Shown: positions 15,357-23,463 of the stretch, in pieces
Numbering within the stretch: position 1 is the stretch's first letter
Layout: every line of letters begins with the position of its first letter
DNA from: Spirosoma aerolatum
Lineage (GTDB): Bacteria > Bacteroidota > Bacteroidia > Cytophagales > Spirosomataceae
Reading direction: 5' to 3'
Assembly (NCBI RefSeq): GCF_002056795.1
Contig: NZ_CP020104.1
Location: 1,375,001-1,439,000, forward strand
Length of the DNA: 64,000 nt
Program-made: the position numbers and the translations under genes
Notes under the pieces: generated by a model
Told to the model about the DNA's origin: nothing
Databases searched by the model: none
Seen by the model: only the letters and a program-made list of their open reading frames with translations

Positions 15357-18043
15357 TCTAGGTTGAGTAAGGTAAGTAAATTTTGTTTGGCAACTTTTCC
15401 GCCAGCCGTTCGGGGCAGTGTGTCCAGAATTTTGAAAATCGTTGGTAATTTACGAGATCCGACCCGTTCTCGCAGAAAGTCCGATACATCGGCAATCAGG
15501 TTGTCGTCGGCTGACCAGGTCGGTTTGATCGTTAAAAAAGCCGCCATGGATTCGGTATCGTACCGCACATACGAGCATACCGTCGCATCGCTAATCGCTG
15601 GATGGGTGAGTAATTGAGCTTCAACCTCCGACAGATATATGATTTCGCTGTGGGCATTTTTGATGCGGTCACTCCGTCGGCCGCACAAGGTGAGGCTACC
15701 AGTCGGATTGGCAACGGCCAGATCGCCTGTATAAAGCCATCCATCCCTAGTTGGCGATTCTGTATTAACACCGATGTAGCGGCCAGCCATGTTGTTTTCG
15801 CTGTAAACGCGTAGCTCTCCAACCTGCCCAGCAGGGACAGGCCGATGCTGCTCATCAACGATTTGCACCAGACAGCCAACTGGCCAGCCAATGGTATCCT
15901 GATTTAGTTGGGCCTGGCCCGGTCGTTCAGCCAGACAGATACCAGCCGTTTCGGTTAAGCCGTAGTAGTTAAGGATAGGCAGATGAAAAGTCTGGTGAAA
16001 GGCCTGACGTAAATCTATTGACAGGGGGCTTCCTGTGCTCATCACGAGCCGAAGAGCGCGTAAATTCGTTACTACTCGCTCGTTATACTGCAACCATTGC
16101 CGTAACAAGGATGGATTGGTAGCCAGTAAGGTGGCCTGCCCTGCTGCAATGGCTTCCGCTAAACCGACTCCCGATTGCCGTTGTGCAGCCGTTGGGATAA
16201 CTACAGCGGCTCCGATTTCGGCGGGAGCACTGGTGGCATGCCGAAGGCCGCTCATGGCATCGAGATTGCCCGTGGCCAAAAATCGATCTGATTTATCCCA
16301 ATGAAAGGTCTCGGTTATGAGTCGACCACTCCGGTAAAGTTGCCCATGTGTCAGCGGAACGCCCTTGGGCTGACCCGTTGAGCCTGACGTAAACAGAATG
16401 GCTGCAACCGTCTCCGGAGTGCAGGTGACAGGTTCCGCTTCGGCGCTTTCCTGAGCGATCCAGTCGGCAAACCATTGGCCAGCTGAGAGTGGTTCGTTAA
16501 CCGAATCGGTGTCCAGCCAAATAACCGGTTGCTCACTGCCTTCAAAAAATGGTGTGTCGGCCGTGGTGATCACGAGCGAAGGCTTAACCAAATCGATAAT
16601 GGCAGTTAAGGCCTTATCGGTAACTTCCTGACCAACCGGAACGATGATCAAACCCAATTTCCAGCAGGCCCAGCTTAGCAGTACACTCTCGATATGTAGC
16701 GGTGCTACAACTAGTACACGGTCGCCGGGTTTAAGTCCATCACTTTGGAGTTGATTTTGTATCTGGGTGATTAGTTGATCGGCTTCAGTATAACTAAACG
16801 CACTATCGTCGTCCAGATTAACCAAAGCAGGTCGATTACCGTGTAACCTGACCGCCCGTTGCCAGAGTCTGGAGAGAGTTTGTTCGGGATAAGGTAGTTC
16901 ATACGTCTGAAAACTGAGGTAATGTTGTAGTCGCGCGCCTGATCCGCTAACGGGGGCCAGCAGAATCAGATCGCGTTGCGCCAATTCCTCAACATATGGG
17001 CGTAGTTGATCAACGGGCTCACCCAGCCGATCCGCCATAGCCGCAACGGTCAATTGGCGGGATGCCCAATACAACAGTTGTAAGGCCCGTTCAGAAAGGA
17101 CATAACTATCTGATGCCCGAATCAAGTCATGATAGACCGGGTGGCGTTCCAGCAGGTGACCGACAATACCGGAGAGGTGCTCGGGCCGACATTGAACAAG
17201 CCCCGATGTATAATCCAGGCAAACCATAGGATTCACCAAAATCCGACCGTTAGCCCAATCTGGTTCTTCGTGAAATCGAAAAGGGGTCAGGGAGCTACCA
17301 CTCCAAGCTTTTGGCAAAATAGCTATCAGAGCATTATAGTCTGTTGTAGCAGGCGTACTTTGTAAGGGTAGGTAAGTACCGGCTGAAGCTAGCCGATTGA
17401 ACGTAAACAGGTCGGGCTCCGAAAAAATGAACGTTTGACGGTTGCCAATCTGGTTGACTTGCGCAATCTGCTCTTCATAGGTGTGCCCCGTCCGTAAATG
17501 GCCACCCCGTTTAAAATACGGTATAGGTTCCGCATTGGCTAAATGGACATGCGGGAAAATCATAGCGCCATCAGCCTGTAGGATACGCGTTAATTCACCG
17601 AGAAAGCCTGACAACTCATGCCGATGCAACACATCCATACCCACAACCAGGGCAACGCTATCGTTGGGTAATGGAATAGGAGTATGTAAATTGTGGAAGA
17701 GAACCTCTACGTTAGCGGGAGCTTCTGGCCCTGAAAACCAGAAGGCGTAGCCTTTATAGCCCAACACGTCGCGGTCGCCTTCCCAGATAGTCAGGATTTT
17801 CTGTGCTGGAAACAAGCCCGCCAACAGGGAGGTAAACCACCCCGAGCGGTCCCAAAGATTCAGAATGACATCGCCGGGTTTTATTCGCTCCTTCAATAAA
17901 TGAATGAACGGATAAAAGGCTTTTGTGGCTTCATTGAACGGCTGAAACGCACTGTAGGCATCCACTAAAGGACGACGGCTTTTACGGCGAATAAACTCTT
18001 CGTAGAGGTGTAGATTTTCTGTAACCATGCACTGACGGCTCAC
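15353..18043 (-). CDS. Methyltransferase-like domain fused to a second adenylation domain
   Basis: 896 residues. An N-terminal region of about 30-215 resembles a class I SAM methyltransferase (GDVILNLWDRSGWFTSLLAG, then VALVVGMDVLHRHELSGFL and LTRILQADGAMIF). About 290-365 may be a winged-helix-like linker (LTVAAMADRLGEPVDQLRPY). From about 385 an ANL adenylation domain follows: ILFTSGSTGQPKGVPLTH (A3), NYYGLTETAG (A5), GWLYTGDLA (A7), GRRSDRIKN (A8), PRTAGGKVAKQNL (A10). No carrier domain is fused, so it may act on the carrier of the next gene or make a free acyl intermediate. The start is fixed by the 4-base ATGA overlap with the upstream stop. Whether the methyltransferase part is active cannot be told. 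Confidence 0.85.
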   Translation of the reverse strand: MSRQCMVTENLHLYEEFIRRKSRRPLVDAYSAFQPFNEATKAFYPFIHLLKERIKPGDVILNLWDRSGWFTSLLAGLFPAQKILTIWEGDRDVLGYKGYAFWFSGPEAPANVEVLFHNLHTPIPLPNDSVALVVGMDVLHRHELSGFLGELTRILQADGAMIFPHVHLANAEPIPYFKRGGHLRTGHTYEEQIAQVNQIGNRQTFIFSEPDLFTFNRLASAGTYLPLQSTPATTDYNALIAILPKAWSGSSLTPFRFHEEPDWANGRILVNPMVCLDYTSGLVQCRPEHLSGIVGHLLERHPVYHDLIRASDSYVLSERALQLLYWASRQLTVAAMADRLGEPVDQLRPYVEELAQRDLILLAPVSGSGARLQHYLSFQTYELPYPEQTLSRLWQRAVRLHGNRPALVNLDDDSAFSYTEADQLITQIQNQLQSDGLKPGDRVLVVAPLHIESVLLSWACWKLGLIIVPVGQEVTDKALTAIIDLVKPSLVITTADTPFFEGSEQPVIWLDTDSVNEPLSAGQWFADWIAQESAEAEPVTCTPETVAAILFTSGSTGQPKGVPLTHGQLYRSGRLITETFHWDKSDRFLATGNLDAMSGLRHATSAPAEIGAAVVIPTAAQRQSGVGLAEAIAAGQATLLATNPSLLRQWLQYNERVVTNLRALRLVMSTGSPLSIDLRQAFHQTFHLPILNYYGLTETAGICLAERPGQAQLNQDTIGWPVGCLVQIVDEQHRPVPAGQVGELRVYSENNMAGRYIGVNTESPTRDGWLYTGDLAVANPTGSLTLCGRRSDRIKNAHSEIIYLSEVEAQLLTHPAISDATVCSYVRYDTESMAAFLTIKPTWSADDNLIADVSDFLRERVGSRKLPTIFKILDTLPRTAGGKVAKQNLLTLLNLE

Positions 18044-19566
18044 CGAATCAGACTCAGAGGGCCATGATCCTGCAAATATTTAACTTTTTGTTTACTTTTC
18101 AATTGGTAGGTAATATGCCAGGCATAAACTCCAATTTCACAGATTTCGCCCCGATAGTATCCATCCCATTGAAAGGGAGCTTTATCCGTTTTAAAAATGA
18201 CTTCGCCCCAGCGGTTATAAACTGCCAATGAGGTAATAGTAATATCTCCGCAGCCGTATGCCAGAAACACATCGTTCTGCCCATCACCGTTAGGAGAGAA
18301 GCTATTAGGAGCGTACAGCACACAGTCGCAGGCCCCGTAATCAATCTCAATGGAGTCGGTCACGGTAGCACAGTCGTTTTTCACGCGTCCCCAATACACA
18401 CCTGAGGCCGACACGGTACGGTTGTTGGTCGCAAAGCCGTCGAGCCAGCTGAAGGTTCCTTCTGTTACGGTGGGCTTGATCGTGAAGGTCTGAGCGCCAC
18501 AAAGTTCCGTATCAGGGCCTAAGTCGAGGGTGGGTGGGCGTATAAATCGAACGCGAATGGTGTCTGTGGCTACGCATTGAGCCTTTTCGACCCGAATGGT
18601 GTAGGCACCCTGTTGTTTGACCGTAAACGTCGTTTGGGTTGAACCGTCCTGCCACCGATACGTCGAGGCCGAATCGTAAGGTACTTTCAGGCTCAGAGTT
18701 TGTGCGATACAGAGCGTTGTATCGTTGCCCAGGTCGAAATCAAGCGCGTAATTGATGGTGATGGAGTCCTGTAGGGTTCGGCAGGCTGTAACGGCTGTAA
18801 CCGCGTATTTGCCTGGCTTGGTAACCAGAAAGGTTGGTTTCGTGCTGCCATCCTGCCAGCGATAGTCGATAGCGCCCGGTGTAGTCGCGTCGAGTTGGTA
18901 CGTATCTTTCCGGCTACACAGGGTACTGTCCCGCCCCAGATCGAGCTTGATTTGCACCAGCGATACATCATCGACAAACAGGTAATAATAGCCCAGAAAA
19001 CCCGGTAGGGTCACAAAGCTGCCAATGGTCAGGTATCGTTCGCCCCCGTCCGCATTGATCACACCTGAAACGCGCTGCCATTGCAGATTTCCCATGCTAT
19101 TTCTGGGGATATGATCGAGCACTTGTGGCCGTGCTTTTAGCATGCCTGTTGTGGTTCCGCTGATGGGCTGACTTGATACATACGCACCAACCGTTTCGGG
19201 AATGACCTTGCCGGGGGTATTGGTCGCGATGTACATCTCGAAATAGTAGCATTGATTGGCTGTGAGGGGTTCGGTCAGTTCAATGCCCAGATATTCGGCC
19301 CAATCGACGTCGAAGAATAAATGCGCTACCCCATTACCCGAATGCGGGGGCAGTATCAACTGGCCAAAGTCGAAACAGTGATGGTAAAAATCGGGGGTGG
19401 CTTTGTTCGGATTGTACCAGGGAACGGCCTCCTCCAGTTGGTTGTCGTGGTGGGGGCAGTCCCGGAAGGTTTCAAAGCTGCCATTTCGAACCAGATTCTG
19501 GCCAATAGCTATACCAGGCAAGTAAAAAACAAGCCAGATAAAGGTTCGGAATGATCCTTTTAGCAT
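18040..19566 (-). CDS. T9SS type-B sorted surface protein with Ig-like repeats (gliding-motility-associated C-terminal domain)
   Basis: 508 residues. Signal peptide (about 1-22, FIWLVFYLPGIAIGQ), then a carbohydrate-binding-like beta domain (NLVRNGSFETF ... YYLFVDDVSLVQI). Three Ig-like repeats of the form LDLGxDTxLC ... YRWQDGST ... GxY follow at about 210-410. The last 90 residues carry the type-B T9SS signal: YAPNSFSPNGDGQNDVF, LAVYNRWGEVIF, WDGYYRGE, GVYAWHITY. It would cross the outer membrane by T9SS and stay on the surface. It is the first gene of the acylation operon and overlaps the next one by 4 bases. That makes it a candidate partner or acceptor of the acylation, which is inference. 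Confidence 0.88.
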   Translation of the reverse strand: MLKGSFRTFIWLVFYLPGIAIGQNLVRNGSFETFRDCPHHDNQLEEAVPWYNPNKATPDFYHHCFDFGQLILPPHSGNGVAHLFFDVDWAEYLGIELTEPLTANQCYYFEMYIATNTPGKVIPETVGAYVSSQPISGTTTGMLKARPQVLDHIPRNSMGNLQWQRVSGVINADGGERYLTIGSFVTLPGFLGYYYLFVDDVSLVQIKLDLGRDSTLCSRKDTYQLDATTPGAIDYRWQDGSTKPTFLVTKPGKYAVTAVTACRTLQDSITINYALDFDLGNDTTLCIAQTLSLKVPYDSASTYRWQDGSTQTTFTVKQQGAYTIRVEKAQCVATDTIRVRFIRPPTLDLGPDTELCGAQTFTIKPTVTEGTFSWLDGFATNNRTVSASGVYWGRVKNDCATVTDSIEIDYGACDCVLYAPNSFSPNGDGQNDVFLAYGCGDITITSLAVYNRWGEVIFKTDKAPFQWDGYYRGEICEIGVYAWHITYQLKSKQKVKYLQDHGPLSLIR

Positions 19567-19677
19567 AGCTTTTACAACACGCTGATCAGGTTAGGAAAAC
19601 GGGTATCGAATATACGGTTTTTTCGGCCAATACGATTCAGCGCCGGAAAAGGTTGCCTGATAGTAAGCTCCTCATGC

Positions 19678-20232
19678 TCAAACTCGTTTTCCTTCGGCGC
19701 TATAGGCAATGAGTTTGTCGAGTCGACTTTGGCGGGTGGCGGGTTGTTTGGCCGACATAACCCAGTTTATCATCACTTTGCGATACCAGGGCGCCTGTTT
19801 TTCAAAAAAGTCCCACGCCTTTTCCTGTGCCCTGAAGGCCTGCTCGAACTCCGCCGACAAATTGACCTCAGCTTGCTCGTAGGCATATACTTTCGACTTA
19901 TGTTCCTGGCGTTTCTCGTAGGCCGCCAGCCCGGCCGGTTGCATAAATCCCTGGCGCGTTAACTCCTCAACTTTCTGAATATTGACCGCACTCCAGATAC
20001 TGTTCGATTTTCGGGGAGTGAACCGGATGGTATAGCTGTTTTCGTCGTACGATTTGCGGACGCCATCAATCCAACCAAAACAAAGTGCCTGATCGACCGA
20101 CTCCGACCAAGTCATGCTGGGTTTGCCCGAACTGACTTTATGAAAGCCAACCAGTAACTCCTTCTGCTTATCGTGGTTATTGGCCAGCCATTCCCGGAAT
20201 TCGTCCTGAGTGGCGAAAAAGGTAGGGATCAT
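19678..20232 (-). CDS. YdeI/OmpD-associated family protein
   Basis: 184 residues. The start MIPTFFATQDEFREWLANNH, the block VDQALCFGWIDGVRKS, FTPRKSNSIWSAVN and the C-terminal PWYRKVMINWVMSAKQPATR are the conserved stretches of the YdeI/OmpD-associated family. Members have been linked to resistance to bacteriocins and cationic peptides in enterobacteria, but there is no agreed biochemical activity. No signal peptide, so cytoplasmic. Its ATG overlaps the stop of the flavin-type oxidase gene by 4 bases, so the two form a small operon. A 111-base gap separates it from the acylation operon downstream. Confidence 0.85.
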   Translation of the reverse strand: MIPTFFATQDEFREWLANNHDKQKELLVGFHKVSSGKPSMTWSESVDQALCFGWIDGVRKSYDENSYTIRFTPRKSNSIWSAVNIQKVEELTRQGFMQPAGLAAYEKRQEHKSKVYAYEQAEVNLSAEFEQAFRAQEKAWDFFEKQAPWYRKVMINWVMSAKQPATRQSRLDKLIAYSAEGKRV

Positions 20233-20783
20233 TGCGCTAATCCGAGTGTAGTGGGCAGACCGTCGAGGCTAACCAGATTCTTTTCCTGCATATAATCGAC
20301 AAGACCATCCTTGCCTTTTTTCTCGGCCCAGTCGAAGTGAATGTCGCGTTCGCCCGCATAATTGAATAGGGGCACCCCAAATCCACAGGAGGTTTGTACC
20401 AGATGAATATCGGCTACGATGAGCTGGCGCGTGCTGGGGTAGATGGTAAAGTGGGGAGCATATTCGGCCCATTCCGGTGTGTCGGGTAGAACGGTAGTGC
20501 CTTTGCCATACAGGCGAAGAATGTTGGGTGCTCCTTCAAATGAACAGAACATCATGGTAATCCGGCCGTTTTCGAGCGTATGCGCTGACGTTTCGTTGCC
20601 GCTACTAATCAGGTCCATATAAGCCACTTTGCTTTCCGACAACACCCGAAAACAGTCGAGTCCTTTAGGCGACAGGTTGACGTGCCCATCGGCACTGAGC
20701 GGGGCCGTAGCAACGAAAAAAATATGTTGCTCCTCAATGAATTTCTTGTGAGCAGGCTTAATGAAATCGTGAAATTTACCCAT
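20229..20783 (-). CDS. Pyridoxamine 5'-phosphate oxidase-family (FMN-binding split-barrel) protein
   Basis: 184 residues, cytoplasmic. IFFVATAPLSADGHVNLSPKG, LSESKVAYMDLISSGNETSAH and NGRITMMFCSFEGAPNILRLYG are the strands of the FMN-binding split barrel in the general-stress and PPOX-like subgroup. These proteins bind FMN or F420; the substrate of this subgroup is not established, and it is not the vitamin B6 enzyme PdxH. It is the first gene of a two-gene unit with the YdeI-family gene, and is preceded by a long palindrome. Confidence 0.85.
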   Translation of the reverse strand: MGKFHDFIKPAHKKFIEEQHIFFVATAPLSADGHVNLSPKGLDCFRVLSESKVAYMDLISSGNETSAHTLENGRITMMFCSFEGAPNILRLYGKGTTVLPDTPEWAEYAPHFTIYPSTRQLIVADIHLVQTSCGFGVPLFNYAGERDIHFDWAEKKGKDGLVDYMQEKNLVSLDGLPTTLGLAQ

Positions 20784-20794
20784 ATCTATATGCG

Positions 20795-20854
20795 GTAACG
20801 CGGCTGGAAAGCCGCGATTAGGAATTATGAATAGCGGCTTTCCAGCCGCGTTAC
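20795..20854. repeat. Perfect 21-bp palindrome between two minus-strand genes
   Basis: Arms 20795-20815 (gtaacgcggctggaaagccgc) and 20834-20854 are fully complementary, around an 18-base loop. The right arm includes the stop codon of the phosphotransferase gene. No T-run follows on the minus strand, so it is either a T-less terminator or a repeat element. Confidence 0.75.
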
Positions 20855-21840
20855 AGTCCCAACTGATTAAAATCGAACCAACGTTTGAGTCGTAAGTTAA
20901 TAAATCGCTTCAGGTACATCTCGTTCAGGAACGTGTTCGACCAGTTTTCGAATCGCTCGCACTGCACACCGATGTAAAAAAAGTAGATGCTTTCACCGAG
21001 CATGGGCAAAAGCCGTTTTTCTTCGTCACTAATGGGTGTGATGGATTCGTACCCATGCAGGAAACTTTCTTTCTTTTTATAGAACTCGGCTACATCGGTT
21101 TCGGTGCTGTGAATTTGTAGGATATAGTAAGCAATGTCGAAGCAGAGCAGACCATTACCACAAAAATCAAAGTCGAACAGGGTGATGGTGCCGTCTTTGG
21201 CAATGTTCAGATTGTCGAACCAGATGTCCAGATGGACAACGCCCTGCCGCGTTTGGGATTGGTCGATAGTAGCAAACTGGTTAAGTAAATATTGCTGCGT
21301 TGACAGCATAAATTGTATTTCGGGGGTATCGGCTGGCAGAAATGGCCTGAATATTTCAATCGAATCCACCAGCAGTACCTCTGGGGTGTACGTCACTCGA
21401 TCCAACGTCAGATTGTGCGTCAACTGATGAAACCGAGCCATAATCTGACCGAGTTTGTAATGTAATTCTTCCGAGAATGTCAGCAGCTTTTCACCTTCGG
21501 CAAATGAGAATAGCACACCAAAACGAGTTCCCTCAGGGGCATTCAACTCCTGAATGTAGTTGCCCGTATTATCTGAAATGGGATAAGAGACCGAAATACC
21601 TGCATCATTGACTAGATTCAGAAGTTGGATCTCTTCCAGAATGTCGGTCTGTGTTCGCCAGTTCAGGCTGTAGATTCGGAAAACGGCTTTGTTATCCCCA
21701 TCAACCACCAGATAGGAATGGTTTATGCCCGCTTTTAGCAATTGGCAGGTAGTGTCGGTACCAAACGGGTAAGCTTTCTGTATAAACTGTGCAAGATGGA
21801 CTGGGGAGAGGATGGAGGAGGAGACAGGAAAGGTTTGCAT
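20851..21840 (-). CDS. Aminoglycoside phosphotransferase/homoserine kinase II-like small-molecule kinase
   Basis: 329 residues with the APH kinase fold. The N-lobe has LKAGINHSYLVVDGDNKAVFRIY. The catalytic loop is GVVHLDIWFDNLN (H-x-D-x-x-x-x-N) and the metal-binding motif is LFDFDFCGNGLLCFDIAYY. It phosphorylates a hydroxyl of a small molecule; choline, homoserine and sugars are the usual substrates of this branch, and nothing here decides between them. There is no signal peptide. It is probably transcribed alone, since the palindrome follows its stop. Confidence 0.85.
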   Translation of the reverse strand: MQTFPVSSSILSPVHLAQFIQKAYPFGTDTTCQLLKAGINHSYLVVDGDNKAVFRIYSLNWRTQTDILEEIQLLNLVNDAGISVSYPISDNTGNYIQELNAPEGTRFGVLFSFAEGEKLLTFSEELHYKLGQIMARFHQLTHNLTLDRVTYTPEVLLVDSIEIFRPFLPADTPEIQFMLSTQQYLLNQFATIDQSQTRQGVVHLDIWFDNLNIAKDGTITLFDFDFCGNGLLCFDIAYYILQIHSTETDVAEFYKKKESFLHGYESITPISDEEKRLLPMLGESIYFFYIGVQCERFENWSNTFLNEMYLKRFINLRLKRWFDFNQLGL

Positions 21841-21900
21841 GGCACAAAAATAGCCAACCCGAAGTACCTTTTCGGGAGTCGATAAAGAATCGGTATAAGT

Positions 21901-22098
21901 TTATCCTTTGAATCGGGCGGCATCCAGAATCGACCAGAGGTGAATGATCCAGCCGAGCATAAAAAACCAGAGAATACCCGCCAGTACAAACTGGATAATG
22001 GCAATCAGCAACCGTCCCTGTAACAATTGCCCTAACCCTGGAATGAAGAAACTGCAAAGGGCCGCCAATACATTACCGCCCGATCCCTGTCCTGCCAT
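21901..22098 (-). CDS. Small two-helix membrane protein
   Basis: 65 residues. Two hydrophobic segments, AALCSFFIPGLGQLLQGRLL and IIQFVLAGILWFFMLGWIIH, are followed by LWSILDAARFKG. The FIPGLGQLLQGR turn recalls the TM2/YqaE-type group of small membrane proteins, in which a PG(L)GQ turn separates two helices. The function of these proteins is generally unknown. It stands alone, 60 bases from the kinase start. The pattern is too regular to be a shadow frame. Confidence 0.7.
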   Translation of the reverse strand: MAGQGSGGNVLAALCSFFIPGLGQLLQGRLLIAIIQFVLAGILWFFMLGWIIHLWSILDAARFKG

Positions 22099-22211
22099 AG
22101 TATTGTTATTTTTAGATTATTCACTACTAAAGTAGTCATTATCTATTTAGGTAATTTATCGCCACGATTTGTGTATCTATAGTCCACGAGCATGTCGGTC
22201 AAGAGAATAGA

Positions 22212-23117
22212 TTACGATGGCCAATTGACGTAGTTTCGCCAGTTGTGTTGTTCGCTGAATCCCAGCACTTCCCGGATTTTACGGTTTGAAAACAAGGCCT
22301 CATGTTCGCCCAGCTCACGCGTGATAGGCACACCGGGAAAGAATGTTTCAGCCAGTTCTTTGCTCGGCATGACGGCCCCATTGTGATCGTTTCCAGCATT
22401 GAAAATCTGAAAGCCAAGGTTATTTTTTTGTAAGCATAAATTCACAATTTGGCCCAGATCACGGGCGTCGATGTAGCAGAAGGCGTTCCGGCGTCGCACT
22501 TCGGGGTGCCGAAAATAATAGGGAAACAGGTCGGCATATTCGTGGGGTTCAATCACATTACCGATACGAAGCGCATAGATGTCAATCCCTGACCGGCGCT
22601 GGAAGGCACGGGCTGTTTTTTCATTGACCACCTTTGATAATCCATAGCTATCCATCGGATCAACATCATAATCCTCTTCCAGCGGCAGGGACGTAGGGTC
22701 TGTCTGGCCATCGGAAAAACAGATACCGTAGGTGGTTTCTGACGAAGCAATGATGATCTTTGGGATACCTAGTTTAACGGCCGCTTCAATCACATTATAG
22801 GTACCAATGGTGTTGACACGGAACGTTTCATTATCCGGTTTAATTAAAATTCGGGGGATGGCGGCAAAATGGACAACTGCATCAAACCGGGGTATGCCCG
22901 TACCCGACTCCAGTTCATCCAGACCAGCATACGAACTCATGGCATTAAACATTTGCCCGGAATCCGTAATATCGGCCATCAGATTATAGACTCCTGGATG
23001 ATTCAAGGGGGTAAGATCTACATTCATCACCGTATGCCCCTGATCGAGTAGGTAAGGAATAACGTGCTTTCCGGCTTTTCCGGAGCCTCCGGTAAAAAAT
23101 ATGCGCTGTTTTGTCAT
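22212..23117 (-). CDS. NAD-dependent epimerase/dehydratase (extended SDR)
   Basis: About 301 residues from the ATG at 23117, which begins MTKQRIFFTGGSGKAGKHV. An in-frame ATG at 23144 adds nine residues that do not look like part of the fold. The Rossmann motif is GGSGKAGKHV. ASSETTYG supplies the catalytic Ser/Thr region, and SYGLSKVVNEK holds the Y-x-x-x-K pair. NVIEPHEYADLFPYYF and AGNDHNGA sit in the substrate half. It oxidises, epimerises or dehydrates a sugar, nucleotide-linked or free; the exact substrate is not visible. It is the gene nearest the sugar-catabolism group but is separated from it by 346 bases that include a terminator. Confidence 0.88.
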   Translation of the reverse strand: MTKQRIFFTGGSGKAGKHVIPYLLDQGHTVMNVDLTPLNHPGVYNLMADITDSGQMFNAMSSYAGLDELESGTGIPRFDAVVHFAAIPRILIKPDNETFRVNTIGTYNVIEAAVKLGIPKIIIASSETTYGICFSDGQTDPTSLPLEEDYDVDPMDSYGLSKVVNEKTARAFQRRSGIDIYALRIGNVIEPHEYADLFPYYFRHPEVRRRNAFCYIDARDLGQIVNLCLQKNNLGFQIFNAGNDHNGAVMPSKELAETFFPGVPITRELGEHEALFSNRKIREVLGFSEQHNWRNYVNWPS

Positions 23118-23463
23118 AAATAATACGGTTGCATATGGGCTCAAGGTACCTAAACCACCAAGCCATCGTCGGTAGACTTTCTAACGGTTAATTCGTTCTG
23201 GCCGCTTACTGTTTTCTTTTTACCAAAATAAGCCTCATTTAGTAGGTCATCAACTGGAAGAGATGTGGGGTTGACTAGCTTTAATCACGACCAACTTTGC
23301 TCAAAACGTTACTGCTATTAAAGTATGATAGGTCCCACTACCCGTTGAGGTAATTAACGGGCTGACAAAATCTCATATCTCGAACTCGGGCTAAGAATAG
23401 TAAAAAAATATGGGTGCCAAATTACAGAATGGCACCCATAGGACACTGGTTCGCACTTCGAAC
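23118..23463. other. 346-base gap; holds a terminator at its right end, otherwise nothing recognised
   Basis: No convincing frame on either strand. The right end holds the hairpin at 23409-23440. The left 280 bases would include the promoter of the SDR gene, but I see no clear -33/-7 pair. Confidence 0.5.
23409..23440 (-). terminator. Intrinsic terminator for the isomerase operon
   Basis: tatgggtgcca (23409-23419) pairs perfectly with tggcacccata (23430-23440). On the minus strand it is followed by a run of seven T, 24 bases after the stop of the isomerase gene. Confidence 0.9.
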
